Shown: in pieces, positions 12,626 to 21,850 of the stretch | Numbering within the stretch: the first letter of the stretch is position 1 | Layout: the number at the start of each line of letters is the position of its first letter | Assembly: GCF_041080865.1 (NCBI RefSeq) | Contig: NZ_CP160906.1 | Coordinates: 3,185,629 to 3,249,628, forward strand | Direction of reading: 5' to 3' | Source of the DNA: Psychromonas sp. MME1 | GTDB lineage: Bacteria; Pseudomonadota; Gammaproteobacteria; Enterobacterales; Psychromonadaceae | DNA: 64,000 bases | Made by a program: the position numbers and the translations under genes | Notes under the pieces: generated by a model | Told to the model about the DNA's origin: nothing | The model's input: the letters and a program-made list of their open reading frames with translations, nothing else | Databases searched by the model: none

Positions 12626-13575
12626 TTATATGAGATTAGCGATCATCGCTTCAAGTTTATCCTGATCAAGGGCAAAGTTGCGGATCCCGTCAGCGAGTTT
12701 TTCAACGGCCATCGGATCTTGATTGTGCTGCCACAAGAACTCTGCGTGAGTCATTTTTTTAGGACGATCTTTAAGTTCTACATTGGCGGTTAATTTTTCA
12801 GCAACGTCACCCTCGCTATCTTGCATTCTTGTAATAATTGCGGGCTGATTGTTAGGCGGTCACAACCTGCTAATTCGAGGATCTCACCGACATTTCGGAA
12901 GCTTGCACCCATCACAACGGTTTTATAGCCATGTTCTTTGTAGTAGTTGTAGATATTAGAAACAGAGATAACGCCAGGATCTTCTGATGGCGCAAAGTCG
13001 TGACCTTGTTTGGCTTTGTACCAGTCCATAATGCGACCAACGAAGGGAGAGATAAGGAAAACACCGGCTTCGGCACATGCACGTGCTTGAGCAAAGGAGA
13101 ACAACAGTGTTAGGTTACAGTTAATGCCTTCTTTTTCGAGGATCTCGGCAGCAAGAATACCTTCCCACGTCGAGGCAAGCTTAATTAAAATACGGTCATT
13201 TTGGATGCCTGCATCGTTATACATTTTAACTAACTGACGTGCTTTGATTACGCTGTTTTCTGTGTCATAGGATAAACGTGCATCGACTTCGGTAGAGATG
13301 CGTCCAGGGACTATTTTAAGTATTTCTTTACCAATATTAACCGCGAGCATATCGCAGGTATCAGTTACCTGTTGTGCTTTATCGTTGCTTTTAGATTTTG
13401 CATAGGCAATAGAGGAGTCGATAAGATATTTATAATCTTCTAATTGTGCCGCTTTTAAAATTAAAGATGGATTGGTTGTTGCGTCTTCTGGCTGGTACTT
13501 CGCAATTGCTTCAACGTCACCGGTATCCGCGACGACGGTAGTCAATCTACGAAGTTGTTCTAATTTATTGCTCAT
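12626..13575 (-). CDS. tal: Transaldolase, frameshifted once
   Basis: Moves dihydroxyacetone units in the pentose phosphate pathway through a Schiff-base lysine. Class I features: ATTNPSLIL near the N-terminus, the catalytic lysine in [19 protein letters not shown] and [10 protein letters not shown]. The frame breaks near 12826: [10 protein letters not shown] should continue [12 protein letters not shown], and restoring one T (A on the coding strand) in the ATTC at 12825-12828 joins it to the downstream frame, which ends [13 protein letters not shown] at 12626. Full length about 316 residues, as in E. coli TalB. Expressed from the promoter at 13686-13715, which overlaps a probable SorC-family operator. 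Confidence 0.92.
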
Positions 13576-13653
13576 TTTTATTCCACCTTAATTTTTTGCT
13601 TGTACGACAGCTAATAGAATTTACAACAACCATAATGACTCACGTTGATAATG

Positions 13654-13715
13654 AACAAATGATTGCGCGTGTAACATTTGTTATAATAGTATTGTTTTTT
13701 TCCGTAAAAAGTCAA
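13654..13715 (-). promoter_or_regulatory. tal promoter with palindromic operator
   Basis: Minus-strand promoter: -35 TTGACT (13715-13710), 18-base spacer, -10 TACTAT (13691-13686). Immediately downstream, over the expected start point, lies a perfect inverted repeat AACAAATG-N13-CATTTGTT (13654-13682). A similar site with the same 13-base spacing occurs upstream of the SorC-family gene (14924-14952), which points to that regulator. The rest of the 336-base gap (13716-13911) shows only a weak CGCTC...GAGCG pairing. Confidence 0.65.
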
Positions 13716-13911
13716 TGAAGAAAATTATTTTTGTGATCTGTCTCTTTTTTTGTTGGTTGTTGTGATAATAGTGTGGGGTTGCGTTCGGAGAAATGCATAG
13801 AAGTTAGGCTTAAGGTATGCTTTTGAGCAGCTAGTTGATTCACGCTCTCTGCTAGTGAGGGAGCGATCCCCCATCTCTTGCGGATATTGGAAGGTGCTGT
13901 ATGGTTAGGGG

Positions 13912-14892
13912 TTAATCTTCCATATTCAAAAGGGTCATTGCACAGCTCACGCTGGTCGCTAATATATCGATACTACCGGTGCGTAGTGCTCCCGCGATGG
14001 CTAAAGCCTTGCGCTCTTCACTTGCGATAGCGATGACATTTGGGATGCGTCGTAAGTCCTCTGTCCCTAAGCCAATCACTCGATTTCGTAGACGTGTATT
14101 AGCACTCTGACCATCTCTTTTAAAGAAGTCGAAACCACCAATATCACCAATAATTCCTTCGTTGATACGGGCTTCTGCAAACTCCTGTTGGGTAAACCAC
14201 CCTAGCTTTATCATGTGGCTATTTTCATTCATGTCACCCACACCAACCAAGGCATAATCGGCATTTTTTGCCTGTTGTAATGTTTCAGAGATAGTATTAT
14301 GAGTAAGGAAAACAGAGCGAGTATTGGCGTCATCGACATAGCCTGGGGCATATAATGTTTCGCTGGTACCGCCAAATTTTTTCGCCAGTTGGCGACAGAT
14401 ATGGTCGGCATTAATACTATCGCCGCTACGATGAGTGCCACCAATCGCACAAACAAATCGTGCATTGCGTTGTGTTACAAGTCCTACGTGGTCTGCAACG
14501 GCGGCGACATTTTGCCCTTGGCCAACGGCGACGGTGCTATTGTCTTTGAGATTGTTCGCCAGAAAGTTAGAGACGAGTACGGCAACCTGTTTACGCTGTT
14601 CTTGGTTGCTTGTTTGATCTAGGGCGATGAGGACACGTTTTAGTTTATATTTATCCATTAGGCGTTGCTCGAGTTGCGCGCTATAGATGGGGTGATAACG
14701 GACATTAATTTCAACAATTCCCTCTTCACGGGCTTTACGTAGCAGCCGGCCAATTTTAATTCGAGAGATGGAAAATTTTTTGGATATTTCTTCCTGAGTT
14801 GCGCCTTCTTGATAATAAAGCACCGCTATTTCGGTTAACATTTCATGATCATCAAGAGTAGGTGTTGCTGAAGAGAGATTTACTTGAGACAT
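13912..14892 (-). CDS. SorC/DeoR-family sugar-binding transcriptional regulator
   Basis: Predicted repressor or activator responding to a phosphorylated sugar. Residues about 17-65 form an HTH (IAVLYYQEGATQEEISKKF, then ISRIKIGRLLRKAREEGIV). The remainder is the SorC-type effector domain, with VAVGQGQNVAAVADHV, CAIGGTHRSG and GVGDMNENSHM. 326 residues. It lies directly upstream of tal-tkt on the same strand. Because the palindrome family sits in front of both tal and this gene, it probably controls pentose-phosphate genes and itself; the effector is unknown. Confidence 0.88.
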   Translation of the reverse strand: MSQVNLSSATPTLDDHEMLTEIAVLYYQEGATQEEISKKFSISRIKIGRLLRKAREEGIVEINVRYHPIYSAQLEQRLMDKYKLKRVLIALDQTSNQEQRKQVAVLVSNFLANNLKDNSTVAVGQGQNVAAVADHVGLVTQRNARFVCAIGGTHRSGDSINADHICRQLAKKFGGTSETLYAPGYVDDANTRSVFLTHNTISETLQQAKNADYALVGVGDMNENSHMIKLGWFTQQEFAEARINEGIIGDIGGFDFFKRDGQSANTRLRNRVIGLGTEDLRRIPNVIAIASEERKALAIAGALRTGSIDILATSVSCAMTLLNMED

Positions 14893-14923
14893 ATTGATTA
14901 CTCATTAGTTAATTAAATGGCTG

Positions 14924-14952
14924 TTCAAATGATAATTACGTGTTCATATGTT
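14924..14952 (-). promoter_or_regulatory. Candidate operator upstream of the SorC-family gene
   Basis: TTCAAATG-N13-CATATGTT is nearly the same inverted repeat, with the identical 13-base spacing, as AACAAATG-N13-CATTTGTT at 13654-13682. It lies 32 bases upstream of the regulator's ATG, consistent with autoregulation. Confidence 0.55.
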
Positions 14953-15029
14953 TACATAATTTACTGAAGTTTGCCAATAAAATAGCTCTGTGCAGCGAGG
15001 CAGTAACTTGTTATTTATTCTAACATGCA

Positions 15030-16324
15030 TTATTGCTGTTTATCTTGCCATGCTTTGGCTTTATTAATTAATGGAATGATACTTGAGCCTTGTACTAAAA
15101 TTGAGAACAGTACAGCAGAGTAGGTCATTACTAATATTATTTCGCGTACATCTATATTTTTTTCTGGGATAACGATAATCCCACTTGGGATGACCATCGC
15201 CATGGCTAGCGCTAAGCCTCCCCGTAATCCTCCCCAGGTTAAAATAGCGACGGAATAAGGGTTGTATTGTCGGAAAAGTTGGAATCCTAAATAGGGCAAC
15301 ATAATACTTAAGTAACGTGCACTTAATGTAAGTGGAATTGCAATCAGCATTAATATCCAATCTTCTTGATGAAAGGAGTATTCAAGCATACTAAGGCCAA
15401 TGAGTAGAAAAAGAATGCCATTTAAAAATTCATCAACAAGCTCCCAGAAATGATCTAACAGTTGTCTACTCTCTTTAGAAAAGCCGGTGATGCGTGTCCA
15501 GTTACCAATGATGATGCCTGCAACAACCATGGCTAATGGCCCAGATACCCCGATCATCCGGCAAAAACATAGCCAGCTGTAGGTATACCGATAGTTAATA
15601 GTAACTCCATGGAGTGATCATTTGTTGCGCTGATTAAATAGTGGAACAATAAACCTAGGGCACAGCCATAGATAATGCCGCCGATTGCTTCATGTAAGAA
15701 TAATTCTCCCACACTGAGGAAAGTTGGTTCTGTACCTGAAAAGGCAATGCTATAGAGGGTGACGAAAATGACTAAGCCAAATCCATCATTAAATAATGAT
15801 TCACCTTCAATTTGAGTTGAAATACGTTTCGGTGCCTTTAATTTTTTGACAATCGCTAATACAGCAATGGGGTCGGTTGGAGATATTAATGCGCCAAATA
15901 GTAGGCAATAGATGAGAGCAAATTGTAAACCAAGCAGATATTGGCAGATATAATAAAGCGCATATCCGATAAAGAAGGTTGAAAATAACGTAGCACCTAA
16001 AGCCAGTACCGAAATTTCCCATTTTTGATCCTTAAGGCTGCTGAGATTAATCCCTAATCCTCCAGCAAATAATAAAAACCCCAAAATACCGTCTAATAGA
16101 AAACTATTGAAATCAATTTTTAATAATTGCTCAGATGCAATGACTTTCAGGGAGGTAAAACCGTTATTGCCAGCAATGATGATCACAAGAGATAAAATCA
16201 ATGCGCCAGCTGTAATCGCAATGGTATTTTGCAATTTGCCTATTTTGCTGTTTATAAAGGTAATTATCATTGCCGTCGCAGCAAGAAAGCAGATCGTTGC
16301 ATAGCTTGTCATGTTAAATCTCAT
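15030..16324 (-). CDS. CPA1 cation/proton antiporter, frameshifted once
   Basis: Inner-membrane Na+(K+)/H+ exchanger of the NhaP/YjcE type with about 12 hydrophobic segments. Motifs: LLFAGGLGINL, GALISPTDPIAVLAI (ion-binding region), GESLFNDGFGLVIF and, in the second half, SGPLAMVVAGIIIGNW and WGGLRGGLALAM. The frame breaks at about 15553-15556: GYVFAG then stops, while the next frame continues MIGVSGPLAM. One missing A restores it. About 430 residues in total. The in-frame ATG at 16312 (MTSYATICFL) is an equally plausible start. No partner gene is adjacent. It is not closely similar to the antiporter at 8721. Confidence 0.85.
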
Positions 16325-16732
16325 CGATGATATTGTGCATGGAATATAAAACGAAATGTTGTTTAATACTATAAATTTGATGATTTTGCTGAGGGGGCTA
16401 TGACCAGAGTAACAATCTTAAGCTTGCGGGCGCATTTATTTAAATATTTTTTCAAGGAAAACACAAAAAAATTTGAGTAGGCATGATTTTTTTACGTCTT
16501 TGATATAAGATGTTTGCCAAGGGATTTATTGGATAAATTGATCTGTGTTTGACCTACACTATTATCAACGAGATTAATTTAAGATTCTTTAAGAAATCAT
16601 ACTCGTAAACTGGCAATGCTAGGCATTACTGAAGTGAACATTGTAATTGAATTTCTTGATGGTATCTGTGATTGGTAGCACCTTCTGGTGATCTACTTTA
16701 ATTATTTAGTAGTTATAAAGGATATTAAAGAA
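16325..16732. other. Porin upstream region
   Basis: No gene seen in these 408 bases. The short inverted pair AATGC-TAG-GCATT lies near 16615. The region is A+T rich and presumably holds the porin promoter and a long leader, but I cannot pick one promoter with confidence. AAAGGA near 16716 is the probable ribosome-binding site of the porin. Confidence 0.35.
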
Positions 16733-17773
16733 ATGAAAATGAAATTCATTGCTATTGCTGTTGCTAGCGCCATTCCAGCCTATTCTGCTTCAGCGGCAAC
16801 CGTGTTTGAAAATGACGATACTACCTTAAACATTGGTGGACGAATCGAAGTCAGAGGAAATATTTCTGACGCGAATAAAGATGACGAGAATAAAGACAAT
16901 GGTGGTAACTCTAATTCTTTTGATGATAAGTCTCGTGCACGATTATCGGTAGATGGTAAAAAAACAATTTCTAATGATGTGGCTTTTGTTGGTAAATATG
17001 AATTTGAACTGACGGAAAAAGATGACAACTCTAAAGACGATACCGAAATCAATACGCGTCATTTATATACTGGTGTAGAGTCGAGCCTAGGTAATCTTTA
17101 CTATGGCCATCAAAACAATGCTCTAACATATCTAACCGATTGGACCGATATGGCAGAAGTGTATAGTGGTTATGTTAATGAATATACCGTTGCTAGTGCT
17201 GACCGAGCAAAGAATGTATTGCGTTACACCATCGCCACAGATTCAGGTCTGACTTTCCAAGTAAGTGGTAATTTTAATTCGGAATCTGAATACGATGCTA
17301 ATCGTAGTGATGGTTATAGTACGGTACTAGCTTATAGTCTTCCAATGGGTGTTGAGCTAGGTATCGGTTATGCGTCTAGCGATGAAACTTACGGTAATGG
17401 TACTGATAAAGATACTTCAGATGCTTATATCTTAGCTGCTAGATATACGAATGAGAATGGGATATCGGCTGCTACAATGTATCAAGCTGGTAGTATTTCA
17501 AAATTAGGTATTAAAGATTCAGACTATAATGCCGTTGAGACATATCTAGGATATTCATTCGGTGACAACGCAATAAATTTAACTTATAACTACTTTTCTG
17601 CCGATGATATTGATGAGCTAGATATTCAATTTGTAGCCGCTGAATATGCGCGCTATTTCGGTAATGTTGCTTTGTATGGCAGTTACAAATATAACTTACT
17701 GGACAATGGTGATGGTGGTTATGGTGACAATGATAAAGACGAGCTTATGCTAGGTATGCGTTACGCATTCTAA
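16733..17773 (+). CDS. Outer-membrane porin (general Gram-negative porin family)
   Basis: Predicted 16-stranded beta-barrel for diffusion of small solutes. Start taken at MKMKFIAIAVASA: it gives a typical signal peptide ending SASA-ATVFEND, whereas the upstream in-frame ATG (16688) would add a non-signal-like extension. The mature part begins TTLNIGGRIEVRGN, as in OmpU/OmpC-like porins. It has acidic loops (DANKDDENKDNGG), YYGHQNNALTYLTDW in the constriction-loop region, and ends with the C-terminal aromatic signature (MLGMRYAF) used by the BAM insertion machinery. 346 residues. A strong hairpin follows. Confidence 0.88.
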   Translation: MKMKFIAIAVASAIPAYSASAATVFENDDTTLNIGGRIEVRGNISDANKDDENKDNGGNSNSFDDKSRARLSVDGKKTISNDVAFVGKYEFELTEKDDNSKDDTEINTRHLYTGVESSLGNLYYGHQNNALTYLTDWTDMAEVYSGYVNEYTVASADRAKNVLRYTIATDSGLTFQVSGNFNSESEYDANRSDGYSTVLAYSLPMGVELGIGYASSDETYGNGTDKDTSDAYILAARYTNENGISAATMYQAGSISKLGIKDSDYNAVETYLGYSFGDNAINLTYNYFSADDIDELDIQFVAAEYARYFGNVALYGSYKYNLLDNGDGGYGDNDKDELMLGMRYAF

Positions 17774-17803
17774 TTGTTGCTCATCGCTTAATTCGATGAT
17801 AAT

Positions 17804-17830
17804 CCCTCATCAACTCAGCGTTGATGAGGG
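17804..17830. terminator. Terminator hairpin after the porin gene
   Basis: Perfect 11-bp stem CCCTCATCAAC / GTTGATGAGGG with loop TCAGC, followed on the plus strand by a weak T-rich stretch. It lies between the convergent porin and acuI genes and may act on both. Confidence 0.75.
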
Positions 17831-17857
17831 GTGTTTAATAAGCACTAAATATTGCTA

Positions 17858-18841
17858 TTATTTATTAATATCAACAATGACACGACCACGGACTTTACCT
17901 GAAATCAGGTCTCCTGCTACTTCAATCGCTTCACTCAAACTAATTTCATTAGAAATATCATCAAAGACTGTTGGCTCTAAAATATCAGCCAGACGTTGCC
18001 ATGCTTCTAAGCGGTCTGCGGTTGGGCGCATGACACTATCAATACCTGCAAGAGTTACACCACGTAAAATAAAGGGAGCAACGCTTGAGGGGAAATCCAT
18101 ACCCTGTGCTAAACCACAAGCTGTAACTGTGCCACCATACTGCGTACTCGCGCAAACATTCGCTAAGGTATGACTACCAACCGTATCTACAGCACCAGCC
18201 CAACGTTCTCTCGCTAATGGACGACCTGGCTCTGATAATGTTGCGCGATCAATGATTTCAGCTGCACCCAATTTTGTTAGGTATGCGGCTTGATCAACAC
18301 GACCCGTTGATGCAACCACTTTATAGCCCAATTTTGCTAAGATCGCGATGGCGAAACTACCAACGCCACCGTTAGCACCAGTCACTAAGATTTCCCCTTT
18401 ATCCGGTGTCACGCCATTTTTTTCTAGAGCGATCACACACAGCATTGCCGTATAGCCTGCCGTGCCAATGGACATGGCTTGGCGAGGAGAGAAGGCTTTA
18501 GGTAGAGGGATTAACCATTCGCTTTTTAAACGTGCTTTTTCGGCCAAGCCACCACAGTGTGTTTCACCGACCCCATAACCATTAAGTAACACGCTGTCAC
18601 CCACTTTAAATTTATCGCTATCACTTTGTTCAACAGTACCGACCAGATCAATGCCAGGGATCATTGGGAAGGTACGTACTACAGGACCCTTTCCTGTGAT
18701 TGCTAATGCATCTTTGTAATTGAGCGTGCTATATGAAACCTTAACGGTAACATCACCAGCTGGCAGTACACTATCATCAATCTCTTTAACGGTAGCTCGG
18801 TAACCTTGCTCATCTTTTTCGATTAAAATACCTTGAAACAT
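17858..18841 (-). CDS. acuI: Acrylyl-CoA reductase (NADPH), YhdH/AcuI family
   Basis: Reduces toxic acryloyl-CoA to propionyl-CoA; the enzyme is linked to use of dimethylsulfoniopropionate and acrylate in marine bacteria. The protein follows E. coli YhdH along its length: LNYKDALAITGKGPVVRTFPM, then PGIDLVGTV, GVGETHCGGLAE, GTAGYTAMLC, the NADPH-binding loop VTGANGGVGSFA, and WAGAVDTVG. 327 residues. Good ribosome-binding site (AAGGA) seven bases before ATG. The partner acuR lies directly upstream with a 60-base gap that contains an AcuR-type operator. No DMSP lyase gene is in the window. Confidence 0.9.
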   Translation of the reverse strand: MFQGILIEKDEQGYRATVKEIDDSVLPAGDVTVKVSYSTLNYKDALAITGKGPVVRTFPMIPGIDLVGTVEQSDSDKFKVGDSVLLNGYGVGETHCGGLAEKARLKSEWLIPLPKAFSPRQAMSIGTAGYTAMLCVIALEKNGVTPDKGEILVTGANGGVGSFAIAILAKLGYKVVASTGRVDQAAYLTKLGAAEIIDRATLSEPGRPLARERWAGAVDTVGSHTLANVCASTQYGGTVTACGLAQGMDFPSSVAPFILRGVTLAGIDSVMRPTADRLEAWQRLADILEPTVFDDISNEISLSEAIEVAGDLISGKVRGRVIVDINK

Positions 18842-18853
18842 GTTTTTTCCTTA

Positions 18854-18873
18854 TTTAGACCAGTCGTCTATTA
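18854..18873. promoter_or_regulatory. Candidate AcuR operator in front of acuI
   Basis: ATTTAGAC-N5-GTCTATTA, an inverted repeat of the same sequence and spacing as the one in front of acuR at 19542-19562. It lies in the acuR-acuI gap, 13 bases before the acuI ATG. Confidence 0.65.
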
Positions 18874-18901
18874 ATGGTTGAAAAAAATAATGGGGTAAAA
18901 A

Positions 18902-19534
18902 TTATTTGGGTAAACCTGCGATAAAATTATTAAAATAAATATCTAGCGGCTTACTGTTTTCTACTAATCTTGCTCTGCTGACTGCGCCTTCCCAGCCAAT
19001 CCAGAAATATTCCGCTAATTGGTCGCAATCTGCGTTGGTTGAAATATCGCCACACTTTTTGGCTTCTTTTAAACAGGTTGCCACACGCTGTTGCCAAGAG
19101 ATAAATATATTAATTAAGATCGGCCTAAAGCTTTCTGGCAGTAAATCAACCTCTTGCCCTAGATTGCCGACTAAACATCCTCGCTTAAATTGATAACGAC
19201 TCATGCCAATTTTAGCGCCTTCAACATAGTTATTAATGCGTGTTAATGGCGGGTAGGATTCATCTAATAAGCATGCATCTAGCTTCTTGATAAAATAGCT
19301 AGCATAGCTTTCTAGTACCGCTAAGCCAAATGCCTCTTTGCTGCTAAAATAGTGGTAAAAAGAGCCCTTTGGAACACCAACCTTTTTAAGGATAGCTTCA
19401 ATTCCCGAGGAGGCAAAGCCACTTTCGGTTAATTGTTGCAGACCACTGCGAATTAATTCACTCTTGGTGTCGAGATTATCACGGGAAACTCTAGGGGGTC
19501 TTCCACGTCTTGTTTTAGTTGTTGATAAATTCAT
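18902..19534 (-). CDS. acuR: TetR-family repressor, AcuR type
   Basis: Predicted acrylate-responsive repressor of acuI. The N-terminal HTH contains ILKKVGVPKGSFYHYFSSK. The effector domain has the AcuR-specific run FKRGCLVGNLGQEVDLLP and EYFWIGWEGAVSRARL, which as I recall matches Rhodobacter AcuR closely. 210 residues. It is transcribed toward acuI. Oddity: the ATG lies only seven bases from the edge of its own operator and no clear Shine-Dalgarno sequence precedes it, so translation may be inefficient. Confidence 0.85.
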   Translation of the reverse strand: MNLSTTKTRRGRPPRVSRDNLDTKSELIRSGLQQLTESGFASSGIEAILKKVGVPKGSFYHYFSSKEAFGLAVLESYASYFIKKLDACLLDESYPPLTRINNYVEGAKIGMSRYQFKRGCLVGNLGQEVDLLPESFRPILINIFISWQQRVATCLKEAKKCGDISTNADCDQLAEYFWIGWEGAVSRARLVENSKPLDIYFNNFIAGLPK

Positions 19535-19541
19535 TTGTTAA

Positions 19542-19562
19542 TAATAGACCGATCGTCTATTA
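19542..19562. promoter_or_regulatory. Candidate AcuR operator in front of acuR
   Basis: Perfect palindrome TAATAGAC-N5-GTCTATTA with centre CGATC, eight bases per arm. Matches the operator in front of acuI and lies just upstream of the acuR start, as expected for autorepression. Confidence 0.75.
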
Positions 19563-19906
19563 AATTGCAAATGTTTTCTAAAAATAGTTTAGAGATAGGT
19601 AAGTTGCCCCTTAAAAATAGTGTTATATGCCGATGCTACTTCAAGATGCAAAGTCAGTAAGAAAAGAGTATCGAAATTGGGGGCATAAAATTGAAGTATA
19701 GTTTTTCTACATATAGAGTTTACTTTAATACAGGTTGGTGATCTTCTCTTTGCCCTAGCGGACGCTAAATCGAAAACTAGTCCTGTGTTGTAACAGTCGA
19801 AAAGCGAATAACAATTACCGCTTGTTTTTTCTTGAAGTATAGGGGTGGACAGCTTTAATTTTGTTTGTTAGGTTAGGTTTTTTAAATTATTAGTGAAATG
19901 ATTGTT
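19563..19906. other. Intergenic region containing one arm of a short repeat
   Basis: No gene seen. Positions 19633-19653 contain ATGCTACTTCAAGATGCA followed by AAG, the same short repeat that forms the hairpin at 35326-35364. No convincing promoter could be chosen for the following lipoprotein gene. Confidence 0.35.
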
Positions 19907-20338
19907 ATGAAAAGTATCTACAGATTGGTTTTTATCGCTAGTTTAAGCCTTGTTGGTTGCCAACAAAAAGAGAGCGACACTCAAGCGATTGCGTCACATA
20001 ATGCGGCCGCCGAAATTCCCGATACACATTCAGCACGAACCTCGCTAGATTGGAACGGGATATACAAAGGAAATGTACCCTGTGATGACTGTGAGGGTAT
20101 CGAGTTATTTGTGGAGTTAAAGCAGGACGGTACTTATATGTTGAGTAAAAGCTATCTCGGAAAAATGAGTGCCGCTGTTATGCAAGAAGGCCCCATTGTT
20201 TGGGATGGTAATATTATTGCCGTTGACGATTTACTCTTTCTTGTCGGAGAAAACCAATTATTTCTAGTTGATCAGCAAGGTACACGTATTGTTGATCAAG
20301 CTGGTTCCGCTTACTCTTTACATAAAGAGATTGAGTGA
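19907..20338 (+). CDS. NlpE-like lipoprotein
   Basis: Predicted outer-membrane lipoprotein related to the N-terminal domain of NlpE, which senses surface contact and copper or redox stress in E. coli. Start set at the second ATG (MKSIYRLVF), which gives a normal signal peptide with lipobox LVGC; an ATG nine bases upstream is possible. After a short linker the domain WNGIYKGNVPCDDCEGIELFV carries the CxxC motif typical of NlpE. About 143 residues, so it lacks the second NlpE domain. No Cpx gene is adjacent, so a link to Cpx signalling is only a guess. Confidence 0.8.
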   Translation: MKSIYRLVFIASLSLVGCQQKESDTQAIASHNAAAEIPDTHSARTSLDWNGIYKGNVPCDDCEGIELFVELKQDGTYMLSKSYLGKMSAAVMQEGPIVWDGNIIAVDDLLFLVGENQLFLVDQQGTRIVDQAGSAYSLHKEIE

Positions 20339-20348
20339 CTTCTATGAT

Positions 20349-20369
20349 AATGCCGGCTAGTTCGGCATT
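20349..20369. terminator. Weak terminator hairpin after the nlpE-like gene
   Basis: AATGCCG / CGGCATT stem with a seven-base loop, followed by GTT. It lies between this gene and the convergent histidine kinase gene. Confidence 0.45.
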
Positions 20370-20389
20370 GTTCATGATATTTTATAGCT

Positions 20390-21850
20390 TTACATTTTCT
20401 GCTCACTTTCTAGTAGCGGTAGTAATATTTCAAAAACATTCCCATCTGTTGCATTGTAAGGCTGTAATTTGAAACTCCCTTGATGGCGTTTAACGATATC
20501 ATCGGCAATTGACATACCTAAACCGGCTCCATCACCTTTACCGCTATCGCCCCTAAAGAATTTTTCAAATATCTTATCACGTATTACATCTGCTATTTGT
20601 TTACCGTTATCCATGATCAATATCTGTAAGCTTTTGCCATTTGCGATTGTGGCATCCGTGTGCATTTTTATTGTGATATCGCTTTTATCACCCGAATAGC
20701 GAATGGCATTGTCGATTAAATTGGTAAAAAGGATGGATAACAAAGTCGCGTTTCCATAGACAGTACAATGTTCAATCGGGAGTAAGGAGATATTTTGTTG
20801 GCGCTTAAGCGCAACAGGTGCTAAGTGGGCGATAACATCACGCAAAATGCTAGTTACATTAATTGGCGTACTTTGTAGATTTTGTTGAGACTCTATACGA
20901 GAGTACATGAGTAGCTGCTGAATGAGTCGATCTGTGCGGTTAATACCGCTAATAATATTGTTTAAATCGCTGCGTTGTTCACTGATATTATTACTATTAA
21001 GCGCATTTTCTGCATTTAAGCGCAAGATAGCGAGTGGGGTTTTTAATTCATGGGCGGCAGTACGAGTGAAGCGCTTTTCGCGTTTCCATGCTTTACTTAA
21101 TTGCTCTAGTAAATAATTAAGTTGCTCCACTAAAGGGGTGAGTTCAACGCTGGAGTGCTGCATCATGATTGGCTCTAAATTATTGATATTCCTTAGGCTA
21201 ACGGCTTCTTGTAATTGTGTTATTGGTTGTAAAAATTTATTCACTAGCAGTAATGTTGTCAGGGATAAAATAACAATCAATAACAGTTGCGGTAAGCTTG
21301 TCGATAGGGCTATTTCCATGATTGCTTCATTGCGTATAGACTGTTTCTCAGCAACTAACATATAAAGTTGGTGCTTATCATTGGGGATTTTTAGTAGAAA
21401 AGATCGCCATATTTGCTCGTGAAAGGTGAAATGATTAAATCCCATATTATCAAGGTCTGTTAATGCTTCATCAGGGGCTGTTGGGGATTTAAAAACAACC
21501 TTGTTATCTTGATAAAACTGAAAAATGAGGTTTTCTTCGTATATGTGTCCAAAATTTGTTTTTGGTGCTTTATGGTCTACCACATTTTGAATCCCTTTAA
21601 ACCAATAGGCATATAGGTTTTCACCTTGTTCTGCAGGCATTGCTAGTATGTTGGGGATGGCTAATGCGAGCACTTTTGCTGATTCACCAAGGCGCGCATC
21701 ATAGACTTCTGTTACTTCATCTTTGCTTTGTTGGACGATGAATGCCCATGAAATTAAAACCAAGAGGGTCGTTATGCTTATGCTACTAACGATTAAGCGT
21801 TTTTTTATCGAGATTAATTGACTGTTATTATTTTTCAATGAAATACCCAA
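20390..21850 (-). CDS. Sensor histidine kinase (QseC/PmrB-like)
   Basis: Inner-membrane sensor of a two-component system. A first membrane segment (about 18-40) is followed by a periplasmic domain and a second segment (about 175-200, LLLIVILSLTTLLLV), then HAMP. The dimerisation domain has RTAAHELKTPLAI with phospho-acceptor H267, and the ATPase domain has NLIDNAIRYS, DNGKQI, FEKFFRG and GAGLGMSIADDIVKRHQG. 486 residues. Its start overlaps the response-regulator stop by 23 bases, so the two are translationally coupled. Last gene of the six-gene operon. The signal is unknown. Confidence 0.9.
   Translation of the reverse strand: MGISLKNNNSQLISIKKRLIVSSISITTLLVLISWAFIVQQSKDEVTEVYDARLGESAKVLALAIPNILAMPAEQGENLYAYWFKGIQNVVDHKAPKTNFGHIYEENLIFQFYQDNKVVFKSPTAPDEALTDLDNMGFNHFTFHEQIWRSFLLKIPNDKHQLYMLVAEKQSIRNEAIMEIALSTSLPQLLLIVILSLTTLLLVNKFLQPITQLQEAVSLRNINNLEPIMMQHSSVELTPLVEQLNYLLEQLSKAWKREKRFTRTAAHELKTPLAILRLNAENALNSNNISEQRSDLNNIISGINRTDRLIQQLLMYSRIESQQNLQSTPINVTSILRDVIAHLAPVALKRQQNISLLPIEHCTVYGNATLLSILFTNLIDNAIRYSGDKSDITIKMHTDATIANGKSLQILIMDNGKQIADVIRDKIFEKFFRGDSGKGDGAGLGMSIADDIVKRHQGSFKLQPYNATDGNVFEILLPLLESEQKM

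Noticed and set aside
12626-12826. Small independent gene between tkt and tal
   Set aside because: It encodes exactly the C-terminus of transaldolase, separated by a one-base frameshift.
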